From NCBI GenBank assembly GCA_964058845.1, contig CAXKVR010000017.1, positions 62,001 to 126,000 on the forward strand: a stretch of 64,000 bases of DNA, written 5' to 3'. The notes beneath the pieces were generated by a model. It was not told the origin of the DNA, did no database searches, and saw only the letters and a list, made by a program, of their open reading frames with translations. Positions 36,085-50,000 of the stretch are shown one piece after another. The stretch comes from Carex sylvatica. Lineage: Eukaryota; Streptophyta; Magnoliopsida; Poales; Cyperaceae. The position numbers were made by a program, and so were the translations under genes. Position 1 is the stretch's first letter. Each line of letters opens with the position of its first letter.

Positions 36085-37195
36085 GTATAGCTAGCTAGTA
36101 TAACATCAGTGTAATGCCTATATAATATCAATTACAAAACCTATCGAATTTATTTTAAATGGTGAATTGATACCGTTCAAAATCAATCTACTTCATTAGT
36201 TGTCCATTTACATGCAAATTTATAAAATTTTAAATTTATTTAGTATCAAGTCAAGCGGTCAAAATGTGTGAGTTTTTAAGTTAATTTTAATACATTCATT
36301 TTTCAACATTTGTACCGCTTGATTTGATCCTAAAATAACTCGAAAATATATAAAAAAAAATGCATGTAAATGCATCACTCATAAAATAAATCAGTTTAAA
36401 CGGTTTGAATTAATTGCTTGAAGTCTATTCAATCAATTTTGAAATTAGTGTCATATGACACGCATCAAAATGTCATACTAGCCGGAACAGGGGTGCAAAC
36501 GGATCGGATAGTGATAAAACCATATCCGTATTCATTTTTATTTTTCGGATACAGATACGGATATCCGCTTTTTATAATAGTGAATAACATAATTTTTTTC
36601 ATAATACATATTAAATTATATAATATATATCTATTATTCGGATACAGATAATGAAAATTCAAAATCATATCCGTATCTGTATCCGCACGGATATTCGGAT
36701 ATCGGATATCCGTATTAAATTTTTGGATACAAAGTCAGATACGGTCGAATAATATCCAACCCGTTTGCACCCCTAAGCCGGACTCTGTTATAAGATATAT
36801 TACAAAAGAGTCCGGCTAGTATGACATCGGTGTCATGTGACATTAACTTCAAAATCAATTGAATAGACTTCAAATGACTAATCCAAAGTATTCAAACTGA
36901 TTTACCTTATGAGTGATGCGTTCACATTCAAAAAAAAAAATTATTTTCAAGTTATTTTAGTATCAAATCAAGCCGTAAAAATATTAAAAAATTAATGTAT
37001 TAAAATTAACTTAAAAGCTCACATATTTGACCGCATGACTTATACTAAATAAATTTTAAATATTATAAATGTTGATGTAAACACCCAACTAATGAAGTAG
37101 ATCGGTTTGAATTCACCGTTTAAAGTCGATTCAATAGGTTTTAGATTTAGTGTTATATAAGCTGAAATGACATTGATGTTATAGCCAGACTCATT
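36085..37195. repeat. Inner inverted repeat 1
   Basis: Arms ~36085-36485 and ~36784-37195 are imperfect reverse complements (for example ctacttcattagttg against caactaatgaagtag, and the perfect catactagccggactct / agagtccggctagtatg at the loop). A hAT-type MITE (36488-36775) sits in the left arm beside the loop. The frames at 36418-36668 arise from the MITE. Confidence 0.85.
36488..36775. mobile_element. hAT-type MITE inserted in inner inverted repeat 1
   Basis: 288 bp with terminal inverted repeats aggggtgcaaacgg / ccgtttgcacccct. Flanking 8-bp copies AGCCGGAA (36480-36487) and AGCCGGAC (36776-36783) match at 7 of 8 bases. The palindrome of the host repeat shows that AGCCGGAC was the original target. 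Inside are many tandem-like gatacggatatccg words. Confidence 0.88.
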
Positions 37196-37197
37196 AC

Positions 37198-37318
37198 AAA
37201 AGACACAAAATTGTATTAATTATATATATAATCATATGTAGGTTGTTAACTTGATGCATGAAGCTGTACCAACAATCACGACATCACACGTTTTGCAACA
37301 AATTAATTATATTGTTGA

Positions 37319-37363
<45 letters not shown>

Positions 37364-38516
37364 AAGATGCATTTTCACACGTGTCTGAAGTCGAATTGGG
37401 TTGAACAAGTTGTAATGTTGAGAATAAGGAAAAGTAAAGAAAATGCTGAAAATGTGCGAGATATCTTACTTGATTAAGAGTATTTGATTTATATTGGTGA
37501 GACAGCTCAAGCTAATTAAAGTGCTAGTTGATAGTTATGATAAAGAAAAAAATAGGTTTTTTATATGATGTAATTGATCGAGCAAAAAAGCACATCAAAA
37601 AGAATGCCAATTTAAAACACAATAAAAAATGGTGAAAAATAATTGATAACATATGGAAAAAAAAAAAAGACTCCATTGATACATAAATGTTATACGTACT
37701 GCATGTATGTATCTGAAGTGTTTTTTGTGTTATCTGTTATCTGTTATCAATTATATTCCCCTATTTTTTGTTGTGTTTTACACTGATATTCTTTTTAATT
37801 TGCTATTTGCTCGATCAATTACTTCATATAGAAAACCTATTTCTGCTTTATTATCACTATCAATCATACGTAACACTTTAATTAGTGACTCAAATAGTTG
37901 ACATGTCTCGCTAACGGAAATCTAATACTCTTAATCAAGCAAGAGATCTTGCATGCACATTTTCAGCACCTTCTTTATCTTTCATTATTCTCAGTATTAC
38001 AACTTGTCAGCCCAATTCAACTTGAGACACATCTGTAAAAAAATTGCTTTTAAATGTATATATGCTCAACAACATAATGAAATTTGTTGCAAAACATGTG
38101 ATGTCAGGCCTGAGCAACTTCTAATTGTTGGTATAGTTCATAGTGACAAATGAATTATTCGAGTTTGATTCAGCGAGGTCAAAAGTTCGTGATTCGGGTA
38201 TAATTTAGGAATGATTCAGATATTATCCGGACCAGATATCTCAGTTCTGCAAGAGAACAAAAAAAAAAAACCAAAAAACAAATATTCTAGGAAAAATTCG
38301 CGAATAATTCATAAAATTCGGGAAAAAAATTCCTAAAATTCGCAAATTATTCAGGTTTAATTTGGTCAACTAAATAATTCAGCATTTGGTGCGACATCAC
38401 CAAAAAAATAAATTATTCGGGTTTAATTCACGAATCTTGTGACTATGGTATAGCCTCGTACATCAAGTTAAGAGCCTACATATGATTATATATAAAATTA
38501 GTACGATTTTGTGGCC
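37198..38516. repeat. Inner inverted repeat 2
   Basis: The left arm ~37198-37665 pairs with right-arm pieces ~37730-38136 and ~38446-38516. Examples are ctcgatcaatta / taattgatcgag, ttgttgcaaaacatgtgatg / catcacacgttttgcaacaa and cctacatatgattatatata. The right arm is split by a hAT-type insertion (38137-38445). An (AT)n run of ~40 bp (37320-37361) lies in the left arm. The loop is ~70 bp around 37690. Confidence 0.85.
38137..38445. mobile_element. hAT-type MITE inserted in the right arm of inner inverted repeat 2
   Basis: 309 bp flanked by a perfect 8-bp duplication TGGTATAG (38129-38136 and 38446-38453). Ends are loosely inverted (tagtgacaaatga at left, tcttgtgacta at right). Removing it restores the pairing of inverted repeat 2. 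Confidence 0.8.
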
Positions 38517-38524
38517 TTCGTGAT

Positions 38525-38732
38525 CAGGGGCGGAGTCAGACTTTCAAGTTATGGGGGTCAAAGATAAATGGGGATCAGTCATATAATATTTTAATGATGC
38601 GAATGGAGGTCAATATTACCGTATCTATAGCATTTTATCCTATACTATATAGAAAATTATGCATAAGTAAAAAAAATTCAAAATAAATGAAGATTAATTG
38701 ACTTTCATTTTTTGAATGTAGCTCTGCCTCTG
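38525..38732. mobile_element. hAT-type MITE
   Basis: 208 bp, starting CAGGGGCGGAGTCAG and ending TAGCTCTGCCTCTG, inverted ends typical of this group. The flanks TTCGTGAT and TTTGTGAC agree at 6 of 8 positions, consistent with an aged target duplication. Confidence 0.72.
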
Positions 38733-39046
38733 TTTGTGACATTTATCTATATCTTATTACATTGTCTCCTTACCATATCTTTAAGCATGAGAATATGATG
38801 GTTGTACTTCTCCACGAGAATATGATATTATTATTAAGGGCGAAAGTTATAATAACTTGAGATGTTGTATAACAAAATATTTGCGTACAGTAAATTTGTT
38901 CTTAATTAATGGCTAAATAATTAAGATGTATAACAGAAATATGATCTGACGCATATATACCTTAATAAAGGATTTTGTATAACATAAAATTATCCTATTG
39001 AAAGATGAAAAGAAATCATTATTAACGAAATATCTCAAAAACTTTT

Positions 39047-39458
39047 TGACTGATTGATGAAGTTGTACTGATTAGTATTGTAAATAATGGTATGCACCCA
39101 TCGGACGGACAAGGTACCGCTAAGCAATTAATTGGAAATAATCAGAAATGATTGACCATAATCAGAAATCATTAAACAATTAGTCAAAAGAATTCCTGAT
39201 GGATTAGTCACCGCCAACGACTAATTAGCTAATTAATCGGTCTAAACTGACATTTTTACAACATTGGTACTGATAATCCTAAAATTAATTTTTTTAATTA
39301 AAACATTTTTAGTTTTCCTCTTATTATATACTATATAAGAGCGACTAGCTAGAGTGATTAATATATTTTCAAAAGTAAAAGAAGGCTAGTTATTAGGGAT
39401 ACAAATTTTTATTTTTTTATAATTCAAGTCCATGGACTCACCACTAAATATTTCTCAT
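39047..39458. other. Non-coding AT-rich stretch, no feature recognised
   Basis: Contains several aatcagaaatgatt / attagt words near 39130-39230 but no frame, RNA or element that I can support. Confidence 0.4.
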
Positions 39459-39600
39459 GAACATTTTGCACACCTTAGAATGAACACCTGCCTCTTGCCA
39501 ATTGTGTCCATGCACACTTACAATTATTCAATATTAAAATGAATACCTGTCTATTGCTCATTAAGATGAACATTTTACGCACCTTAGAATGCATACTTGC
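39459..39600. repeat. Two-copy tandem repeat, period ~109 bp
   Basis: gaacattttgcacaccttag at 39459 recurs as gaacattttacgcaccttag at 39568. Confidence 0.65.
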
Positions 39601-39612
39601 TGATATCAGTTA

Positions 39613-39963
39613 ACAGGGGCGTACCCCAGCATATAACGGGAGCAGCCGCTTCTTTTGAATTTTCAATTTTAGTGGTGATTTATCGGTAGTGATTGATTTT
39701 TTCTTTCCTGGAAAAAAAATTTGCTCACCTCTGATTATTTGATTTGTAATTCAGATTAAATTTAGTGTTAAAATCAAAATAAATTTTTTGAATTATTATT
39801 GGTAATTAGAATTATAAGTTAAAGCATCAAAAATTACAAGTCAAAATATTATAAAATATAAGTCAAAGCATTATTTTTTATCGAATATCCAATTAGTTAA
39901 TGAGTTTAAATCCGATTCGATATTTTTTTTGTCTCTCTTGATGAAAATTCTGGATCCACCCCT
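39613..39963. mobile_element. hAT-type MITE
   Basis: 351 bp flanked by a perfect 8-bp target duplication ATCAGTTA (39605-39612 and 39964-39971). The ends acaggggcgtacc and ggatccacccct are roughly inverted. Non-coding. Confidence 0.85.
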
Positions 39964-39971
39964 ATCAGTTA

Positions 39972-41092
39972 AGTCATAATTATTGACTGGTGTCACATAA
40001 TTTTAACCAAATCAAAATGTGTTTTGACTGCTGTCAGCAGGTGTTTTAATCTTTGAAAGGAGTTCGCTGAACTCTTTCGTATATTTGATTATTATTCAAT
40101 GCACACTTGACTACTTGAGTATCACGCTATTGAGCCGGTGCATACTTGCTTATTCATTTTTTTTTTGTCTAAAAAAATGATAAAAAATTTAAGGTCGAGT
40201 TGCCTGTTTGAGAACAAATCGACATACTTCAGTGAGGACAGAAGATTTTTGAATTGGAAGTTAGTTTGTAATTCAACTCTGAAACAGAACAGTAGTAAAT
40301 AATATTGTTGCATGAATAATCGAGCTAAATTGTTTGAAGTATGTACAAAAATATAAGACTCATGAAATCAATTAATACTTTGATTAGGGAAGGCATCAGC
40401 TTCCATTCTCCTTGAGTGCTTAACCGAAAAAAAAGGGCTAGCGAAATGTACGATTTATGAATGGGAACCCTGTTAACGTGCTTCAAACTTGCAATAAAAA
40501 GCGGCAATCACAATTAATAAAAAGAAAAAGGTTTACATACACTCGGTATGTTGAAACTGGTATTAGAATACACGCTCAGCTGTGATAGTCCTCTTTAAGT
40601 AGCCGCTACTTGGCCTTGGTTCTAACTTCTAAACCATGATGTTAAGGTTTAATTAACGTTTGATAGAAAATGAATGTGAAAAAAAAATATATAGATATAG
40701 ATATACTACGATGAGATCTTTTGAGATAATTCCTAAATAAATAGATGTCTAGTGACACTTGGCATTCAACATTGTGTTGATTGGTAAGAGATTAAAAATG
40801 CTTCAGTTAACTGCTATGTGACAGATTCAAGTCCTAATAGTTCCACTTCCATGTGTGGTACAGAGCTTATTGATGAGAACAATTTCTAGGTAATAATATT
40901 AATGACTTATGAGGTCAGCTAACATCGAGTCTACACAAACATATACAACACACGTTTTCCTCATCTGGCACCCCCAACTGTTACAAAATTTAGGAATAAA
41001 ACAAATTCTCAAGTTAAATAAAATAAGTAAAACCAAGAAAAAAAATTATTTATATAGCACTCAATGCACCCAAAAGTAATACAAATGATAAA
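39972..41092. other. Intergenic stretch downstream of SEC10, including its 3' untranslated region
   Basis: No coding frame is convincing. The part next to 41092 must hold the SEC10 3' untranslated region and polyadenylation site; the minus-strand sequence there is T-rich with ATAAAT-type words, but the exact end cannot be fixed. Confidence 0.5.
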
Positions 41093-44000
41093 CTAAGATT
41101 CAGCCATGATGCTGTTCAACATGGATGCAATCTTGGCACTCTTGTAATCATCCCTCAGTTGGATAAACCTGAAATAAGTTATACATTTAGCATATAGAAA
41201 GATGAACTTGCTCTGGAAGGACAGAAATAAAAACCTAAGCATACTAAGAGAGAGGAATTGTCACATTACATACCTTGCAAACAATGAACGTGTACTATTC
41301 ACCATGTATTTGTATTATAAATTAGCGTGACAAAAGACTAAGACTATAAAGTACCTCATTGCATCTTTCCTGATGCTTGGTGTTCCTTCAAATAGTGAGG
41401 CAAGGCTTTCAGGCGCCACAATAAAGACATTAGCCAAACTGGAAAGTTCATAGTTGCAGTTAGGCACAAAATTATCATTATGATCATCAACATTATTATA
41501 TAACATTACATGCAACTTTATGTGTATCTCTGCAAAGTCCCAAGTATCACCCACACACCCGTATGCGTCCTGGAAAACATTTAGATTATATCATGTGCTC
41601 AACCTTCCCAAAGTTGCCCCAAATATACCCAAAAGGCTGCCTCTTATTCTTACAGCAATGACAAAAATAAGAGGGCAATTTGGATGTATGTGAAGAAACT
41701 GGAAGCGGGTTTAGCTAATATTCACCATGTTTTAGAGAGGAAGATAATCCCTCATTTTGTAGAATATATATAATAGTTACCAATATTAAAAAGTTAGTAT
41801 AAAATTGTTCCTGTGCAAATAAAGAGAGATATTTAACATACATGCCAAGCAATTCAAACTTCTCATCAATAGAGGGAGCATTGAAGCTACGAACAAACTC
41901 GCCATACTCTGTAATGTCACGCTTCAGCCTCAGCCCACCACTACACATCCACAGATGGCAACAACAAAATTAGGACAACTTTTATGTGAGGCCACAAAAT
42001 TTTATTCTCTATCCCCATTTCGGCCATTCATATTTATGTGATTATTATCACTGAAATTTAACTGTATCCAAATTGGTTCACTGGTTCCATTTTTAATTGA
42101 AATTACCCACAAATAATGAACTATTTCATCAAACATCTGAATCTATTCAACTATAATATGTCAATCCAATTGTTTTGTAATGATAATTTTGGATAAGATA
42201 TTATCTCAAGTAATTAATATGGGTTTTAACATCTCTAAACTTTTCACAAACCAATATTATATAATCACAAGGAAAAATCTGCCTCGGATGTGAAACTCAT
42301 AACAAAATGTATTTTAGAAGCTAATAATTTGAAATATTAGGTTACGATCCCTGTGTAATGTCAACTTAAAAAAGAACAAGTAACCTGATCTGAATAAAAT
42401 TAACGTTCAGCGACTTAAATTGGATGAGCTAGATCAAATATTTGGTAACATAGACTGACTGAAATTTATTATTATGTTTTCTTGATATCCTGAGAGAAGT
42501 ACTTTCTTTCTAATTATCTAGCATAAACCAGAAGCAAAAATCCTACCGGGTTTTGAAGGGAAAGCAAGTCAAAAAGTAAATACAGAGATTTTATGTAAGA
42601 ACTAGATAAGAGTTTACTTTGACCATAACAGAAAAAAGGTTGAACAGTAGGCACTGTAAAGTGACGGATACTTTTACCTACTTAACAGATTGCATTTAAC
42701 AACAGCTAGTTCATTTTCTTTTGCTCTAGCTTTTTCATCGATTTTAGATCCAAGACAAACTCATATTAAAAGAAAAAAAGGGCAATGACGAATGGCATTG
42801 CCAGGGCATAAATTTAGATACCTTGGACTAAAAGCAAACTTCTGCCAGTGATTAAGAAGTCCCTTGTGCAATCGGTTTCCCTAAAAGATAGAATCTCATT
42901 ACAAAATATCCGAAGTTCATAGCTATGTCACAGTGCAGGAAAAAATTGCAAACATCTCATTTATTGTCAATCAGATAGGGTACAAGCATTGACATTAAAA
43001 ATATACTTCTATTATGGGATAATTTGATCAAAAGAACTTAAAGATACATACCAATTCGGTTAGAAAAGATTGCTTGTTAAGACCCTCAAGGGCAGTGAAC
43101 GCAACTTCCAAAACACGAGAGAGGTACGCCACAACTCTAAAATAAACACAACAGAATATTAGACAGAAAAAAGATGATTAGTGATTATATCTCCTAGAGA
43201 ATAACACAAAACCAAAAAGAAAACCTGGTGCAAGCATTTGTCGGCCGGTGATCAGGAGCAACTCCATCATCTGGTGACTTATAATCTGTTGCTTTCTGCT
43301 CTGTAGACAGCAATCTTTCAACCTAGGATATTCATTGTATCAGGTCAACAACTTTATAATACTAGTAGAAGAGGATCACAGGATGGATTTGAGACAGTAT
43401 ACAAGTCAAATAAATCCCTATGATAAGGACCTTGCCTGGATGGTATAAAAGGCAAATCTCACCATATCAGCAATAGATATACCAAAATGACTGGTTCTGG
43501 TACATAAGTGCATTTCTCTAGATTTCTCCACACAAGTTTCTGCCTTAAGTAACTACACAACAATAAATGCCCCAAAAGCTCTTACTCATCCACAAAAGAA
43601 GAATAAGGATTTTCAGTTGGAACACAGTAGGGTCCAACAAGCCTCACTGATACATGATTCCAAATGGCAATCTTTGGCAGTTGTACATACATAACATACA
43701 TACGTATAGAGTGAGACAAGAGAGACACAAACCTCAGACATGACAGTATCGATGCACTGTAAAAGACCCTTATGTGCTGCTCCTTCAACAGTAGATATTG
43801 CAGTGCCCATCTCTTCACAAGCTGCCGCATGAGCACCTTCAACTGGAAGCAAGAGTCGTGATATGGTATTTGAGAAATACTGGTCAAATGAAAAAAAAAA
43901 ATGAAAAAATTTTAAGGGTAAGCATGAGAGATTCAGTTTAAATAGAAACTAAGCAATGAAAAACTCCCAGATATATGAGCCGGGGTTCGCTGGTCAGAGC

Positions 44001-47000
44001 TACCAAAACATACTTGGTTAATAAACAATCAGCTGCAGTACTGGTGGGGCTTTTTCTTTTTTTCTACTATACTTTTACTTGATGTAAAGACAAATGAAGG
44101 TTAAATTGGATATATCGAGTATTAATCAAGTCTCAAATTCTCAATTGCAAGTCTGACGGGTAATTGAAGTCGAATTTAGTTAAACTTGAATGTTGTTTAG
44201 GTGAAGAGGCAACTAGTCAGACTGCCAGGTACCTGCATGTGCCAGTCAAAGTTGCACGTTGCATGTTGCTATGTTTTTGAAATATCGATTTGGCATATAT
44301 GCATACCTGTTGTAGTATGGCAATGCTGTTAGCACATCTCTGCACAGCAATCATGAAAGCCTTAAAGCTGGTCTCCCCAGCAGCTGCTGCAGCCTCAGCC
44401 TGAAATAATTACAACATGCACTTCTCATAATCACAACAGCAGCGTAATTTTAGAGATATCACAATCACAACACAATTGGTAAATAATAAAAGCAAGGCAC
44501 CATTCATACTTGAGTAGCAGCAGCAGCAGCGACCCTTCGACTAACGCTTGTCCCAATGACAAACCGATCCCGCATTGCTGCAGCCTCATTCAAGCTCTCT
44601 CTAGCACGCTCAAGCCCTTCAGTCAAGTATTGGCTCACCTGTAATTTTAGAGAAGGAGAGTCAGATGGTGGTAGGTTTTGTGAATGATGGTTCTATATTT
44701 TTTTTTTTTTAAATGCCCTTACTTGGTCCAGCAAACATGTAAATACCAATCTGACATTGGCTGCAAGAGTAGATGGCTGCTGAAAAGTAGCAATAACACT
44801 TAGTACAATAACCAACAGACGAAACCACTGCAAATACAGTACCGTTAATATAAGTATAACAGGGACCTGAGAGGACAACAAGGTACATCTAGATATGGCT
44901 TCTTCATTCCATCTGGCAAACTCTGTTACTACAGTAACCGCAATCTGTTGTTGTGGAGATATGGTTAGAGCAGCTGCTTTTGCCCGTGAAATCGTGCCAG
45001 TCATTTCAGGTTGCTGTTGCAGGGCTTCTGCACGTAGCTCTTCTACCTGAAAAGGAAAAACAATATCAAAAGACCACCATCATAAGGCTTTATTTGGCTT
45101 GGGGCAGCTCCATGAGAAACCAAATGCACTGGATGCTCATGTCAAAGAATAATAAGAAAATGCTTCAGGGTTCAACCTTTATTTGATAGAGCTGCTTCAG
45201 TGAAGCTTGTTCATATTCAGCATACTCGTCCTTGTGTGCAGTAAAAAGCGACTCTGTGAGTCCTGAGGTACAAAGTAATGGCATTGTCATCACAAGTACA
45301 CATATTTACACATGCATGCGTGCACCGAGAGAGAAAAGAGAGCATCTGGACAACTACATTTCACAACTAAAGAAAAATGGTTCATACAAACAGTCCCATA
45401 CTGATATACACCAGCAGGTGCGAATGGTAGTTCTATCAGCTTGATACTTAACAGTTGGAGTTGGGGTGATTTTTCAATGTGATATATCCAATCCTTAATT
45501 AAGTATCAAATCATACACATGATAACCTAGCATCGAAAAAACACCGTACTAGTGTGGGATGCATTCTTTAAATCATGGAAAAGAGGAGCCTACCTTCAAC
45601 GTCCAAGTCCCCACATCCAACAGATTGCAACTCTTTGGCAAGTTCTTCTGTCTTATCATATGTCACTGCAAGAATTCTCAGATACTGCAGCAGTAAGAAA
45701 GAAACAGAGATTTTAATTATCTAATTCAAATGGAACTTGAGATACAAGATATAAAACAGAAACTTACCAGCAGAAGGCCGTCCTCTTCACTAGGATGCAA
45801 GTTCACTAAGGAAGGCTTCACCAAGAGCCTGTCCAGAATTGCTGTCACCCTTTGCTCCAGTACTCTCTACAATCAAAAGGTCATGTAAAAACAGTGCAAG
45901 GAAATGCAAGGGCATTCTTCCGGTCAAAGTTGGTTAAATGAATCTAATTGCAAGTTCCGAGAAAAGGGTGATTCAGTTATAATATATGGTTTAGAATTTG
46001 TTACAAATTTGTTCAATATATATTACCTAAAGCATGCCCTACTTGCTGAATGATTTAGCCCAGAAACATCATCATATAATTCTTTTATTATGGGCCCTAC
46101 CGTTAAAGATCTGCTTATGTCACCACGCTTCAACATTTGTAAGACTGTTTTGTTTGTTTAAGGAGATGGTACTCTACTATTACAAAAAATAAACATGCAG
46201 TGTAATAACATACTAAATCTGAAATGGTGTACCTGAACAAGTATGGACATGACATCATTCGGCGAAGGGAAGACTGCAGTGATTGTAGCTGCCTCTTTAC
46301 GTACAGTATCTGTTGAATAGATTTTAAATTTGTTAAACCAAGAAAGCAAACCATAGAGTAGCCTGTGGTATTTCATCTAATATGCCCAAAAGGAAACACG
46401 TTGACTTTTTTACTTCGACTTAATGCAACCTCTTGTATCTACTCTTGGCATCCTTAGTTGCATGTGCCGGCCAATATATATGGTACAACAAGTTACTGTT
46501 ACTATTCAGATCAGGATTGCCAATGATGCTCTTGCCATACCTGTGATACTCTCAGGCAGAACTACTAAGTTACCAAACCCCAAGAAAAGAAAAAAGCAAC
46601 TATTACATCAGACCTCTTACAACATAGCACACAAGAAAATGTCACATATACTTCTTTAACATGTGCTACAAAATAAGGAATTCTCTTCATACCAGCCATT
46701 CCCTTGTACAGAGTTGAGAGACCACGTGCAATTTGGGTTGTACTAGACTGCAATCCTTGGTCACCAAGTACGACTTGTATATCTTCATTCATCACTTCCA
46801 CATCTATAAACATTGGCCTTGAGGCCACATAGTGTTGCATTGCACTTGTTCCCCTGTTAAACTGCATAAAACATATCCATCAATAAAGATCAAAGGAAGA
46901 TGTATTATTTGACCCGTATGAATATCCTTCTTGAATTCAACACGGCAATAGGCGAAACACAAAAAGATTTCAGGATCAGTAAGCACACAAATACAGGTAT

Positions 47001-50000
47001 ATATCAGATGCAATTTTTCAGCTTTACACAATTTGTTCGAAGAAATTGCATGCATACAATACAACAAATTACCTGAGATAAAATTTTGGCACACTCTGAC
47101 ATAGTAGATAGCTCTCGTCTTTGTGATGCTGCATCAAACCGAGCTAGCAATCTATTCTCCAATTCTGAAGAATGTACAAAACAATGCAATTTGATACATA
47201 TCACCAGTTCAAACAACAGGACAAATTAGGAACTTCAGTACAGTAGGTAAGTTATGCAAACTAGTACAGACACATACAGGTTGTACACAAGTGGCAAAGT
47301 ACAAAGTGGCAAAACCGGTCTCTGCTGTTGTCCCCCTGCCCAGTAGTTGCGCAAAGGGCCTGTTGTGGTAATCTTTGGGCCTGTAAATCAAGAAAAGGCT
47401 GGTAGCAATGTGTACCAACCAGGATGGCCCGATCTAGTTTGACTAAGCAAAACTTATCCCTTTTTGTTTCATGCATTCACTCACTCATTCATTTATTTAT
47501 TATTTTTGGTATTCAATTGCATAATGGAGTTAATTTGGCTTTTGTTAAGCCACAGTCAAGGCCCAACTGCACAACTGAAGATCAAATGCATAAAACAGCC
47601 CCATTGAGAAGTGTACAGATTCAGATCTTGATCATGATTTAATTGACAACTAAGAACCTCCCTACCCAATTAGTGAGACATTGGAGAGCATGGTTTTCCC
47701 ACAATCAAGGGTACTAGAAATCTTTCATCAATAAATTGTACAGAGAAACCACTGGTAGCCCAAAGGGTAGGGACAAATCCTTATAAATCCTTACTAAGCT
47801 GAGGTGGCAAGGTCCAACTACAGAGGAAATTAACAATATGGGACTTCTATCCATCATTCCAAAAAAATAATAATAATAATAACTAGGATTTATATGACAC
47901 CCACCATTACAATAATCTTGAAGATTTGCAACAGCAACTTCTAAACCTCTGCTTGCATTAGCTGCACCTACGGCTGATGAAACACCTTGCCTTCCCATAT
48001 CCTCTTCGGCAAATGAACCTATACATGCAAAAGTGTATAAACATTTTGCCCTAGAACTGGAATTTTGGTAAATTAAACCCTCATGTAATAGAATCAACAG
48101 CATACAGAAAATACTCACGTAATTTCTGTGCAATGGAAGCAGCCTCGGCAACACGACCGTCATCGGAAAATAATGGAGAGAGCTCCATGAGGTCTCCAGG
48201 GGTGCTATTGAACTCCATCAAGTACTACACCAAAAAGAAATGTTTTCCTTAAAAGAAATAAACTAAAGAACATATTTTTTCCAAAAATCAAGGATATCAG
48301 CATTTACATACCTTGATAAGCTCTATTGTCTGACTAGCCATTTCTCTCTGCGATTCTGCACTCTGATAAAGGTGAAAAAAGTTGCTCATGTTGATAACCG
48401 CATAAGAACATTCAACTATTTCATAGAACATAAAGGCAAAGAGGCAACAGAAGTATATGGTACCAGATGGCTTTCGCACTTGTTCTATTTATTATTAGGA
48501 TAACTTGCATTGACAACTAACTTACTGGACACCATTACAACTGAGACAATATCAATTTAAAAAGAATAAATTTAGATTTTCCCATGATTTAGATATGGCC
48601 TATATCAAATTTGGTGCGACTTAAAAACCAATCAGCTATTCTTGGAGCGATTTGATGAATTCCAGTTCAGTTTTTTGTTGGCATTTGATCAGCAAACTAA
48701 TTATTTTCAAATTGCAACACATTTGATACAGCATTTCTCTAGGCAACAAATGGCCTCCAGAATTTTATGTCTTCGATTTTGATGAACTCTGGCATCGGTT
48801 GTCACTTGTCAAAGTTGTCCATATATCCCTTCCCTTTTTTTGTTTATATTTCTGTTCATATATTTATATGGGATGTCTGGTGGTATTGTGGTGACTCAGA
48901 TTAAGCAACATTTCCATCCAAAAGAATAACTATAAAAAAAACAAAGTCAAAGCCTCAACACAGTAAAAAACATGAGAAATTGAGTTCATTACCTGTAAAT
49001 GGTCCCCAATTTTTGCAGCAGTCTGACCCACACTTGATATACGCGTGTCAAGCCTTGCAAAGCTGTCAAATAAACCATCTACACCTTTCTCTAGCTGTAA
49101 CCAAAAGGATGAAAACAATAATTCCACAAAACTGACAAAATTCTGAGCAATGACCTCCCCTAGTATGTTGCAAGAGAAACACAACTAATTCATTCAACAA
49201 AAAGAAACAGACAAAATTCAAATTGAACCGACCTCCCCTAGGGTCCTTCGGTGCTTGGTATCCTGTGCAATGACCTCCTGCTTTACATTCTGTAGCCTCG
49301 TATCAATCTTTCATTGAGAAAAAAAGATTCAGAATAAAGAAAAACATGAACATTTTAAAAAATGTTAGAAAAAATTTAGTAAATCAACAAGTGGTCCTCC
49401 AGTATGGAGTACAGCAGCTTGGATTTTTTAAGAGATTTGTTCAGGAGTTTTCTCACTTGAATTGTTTTTTATCACTCTATTGTCCTCCTATGGACTCCAA
49501 TCAGGGTAAAAGGAATAAATAAATATTTAGAAATCTTCACTTCTTTGGTCGAATTTATGCTTAGTTGACGTAAAGTAAGAGAAAACCAATTCAAGTGAAA
49601 AACGTTTAAAAAAGAAAACGTGAAGCATACACAACATTTTAATTCAGTAAGCAATGGTTAGTATTCTGTTGAAGAAAGAAAAGGAAGTATTTTTTTGCTC
49701 GAACACAAAGCACAAATTATAAAAAAGAAAAGAAAAAATAGGAGAAACAAACCTGGCTTCTGAGATCTACTAACTCCTTGCACGACTGCTTAAACAGAGC
49801 CAGCAGCTCATCGACCGCTGGAAACAACGGCACACCACCAGTACCAGCACCCGGTACGCTACGCAAATTCCCATTTGGTACCGAATCACCTCCTTCAGCC
49901 AAATCCGACTCTTCTTCTTTGAAATCTGGTAACAGTTCGTCGACAAGTCCACCAAATAGCGCGTCAAAAGAGAAATCTCCCTGCAATGGCCGGGTTTGAG

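Larger units (their letters stand above)
35785..39046. repeat. Outer large inverted repeat (foldback element) enclosing two further foldbacks
   Basis: The left arm 35785-36082 (gtttttgaggtatttgttaa ... ggacaatgtattacattgag) is the imperfect reverse complement of the right arm ~38745-39046. Shared words include tgttatacaacatct / agatgttgtataaca and ggagacaatgta. The 2.65 kb between the arms is almost wholly made of two other inverted repeats and small insertions. No coding capacity. Confidence 0.8.

Noticed and set aside
43582..43887. Separate small minus-strand genes across 41315-50118
   Set aside because: They are single exons of SEC10 read into introns; the joined 24-exon model accounts for them.
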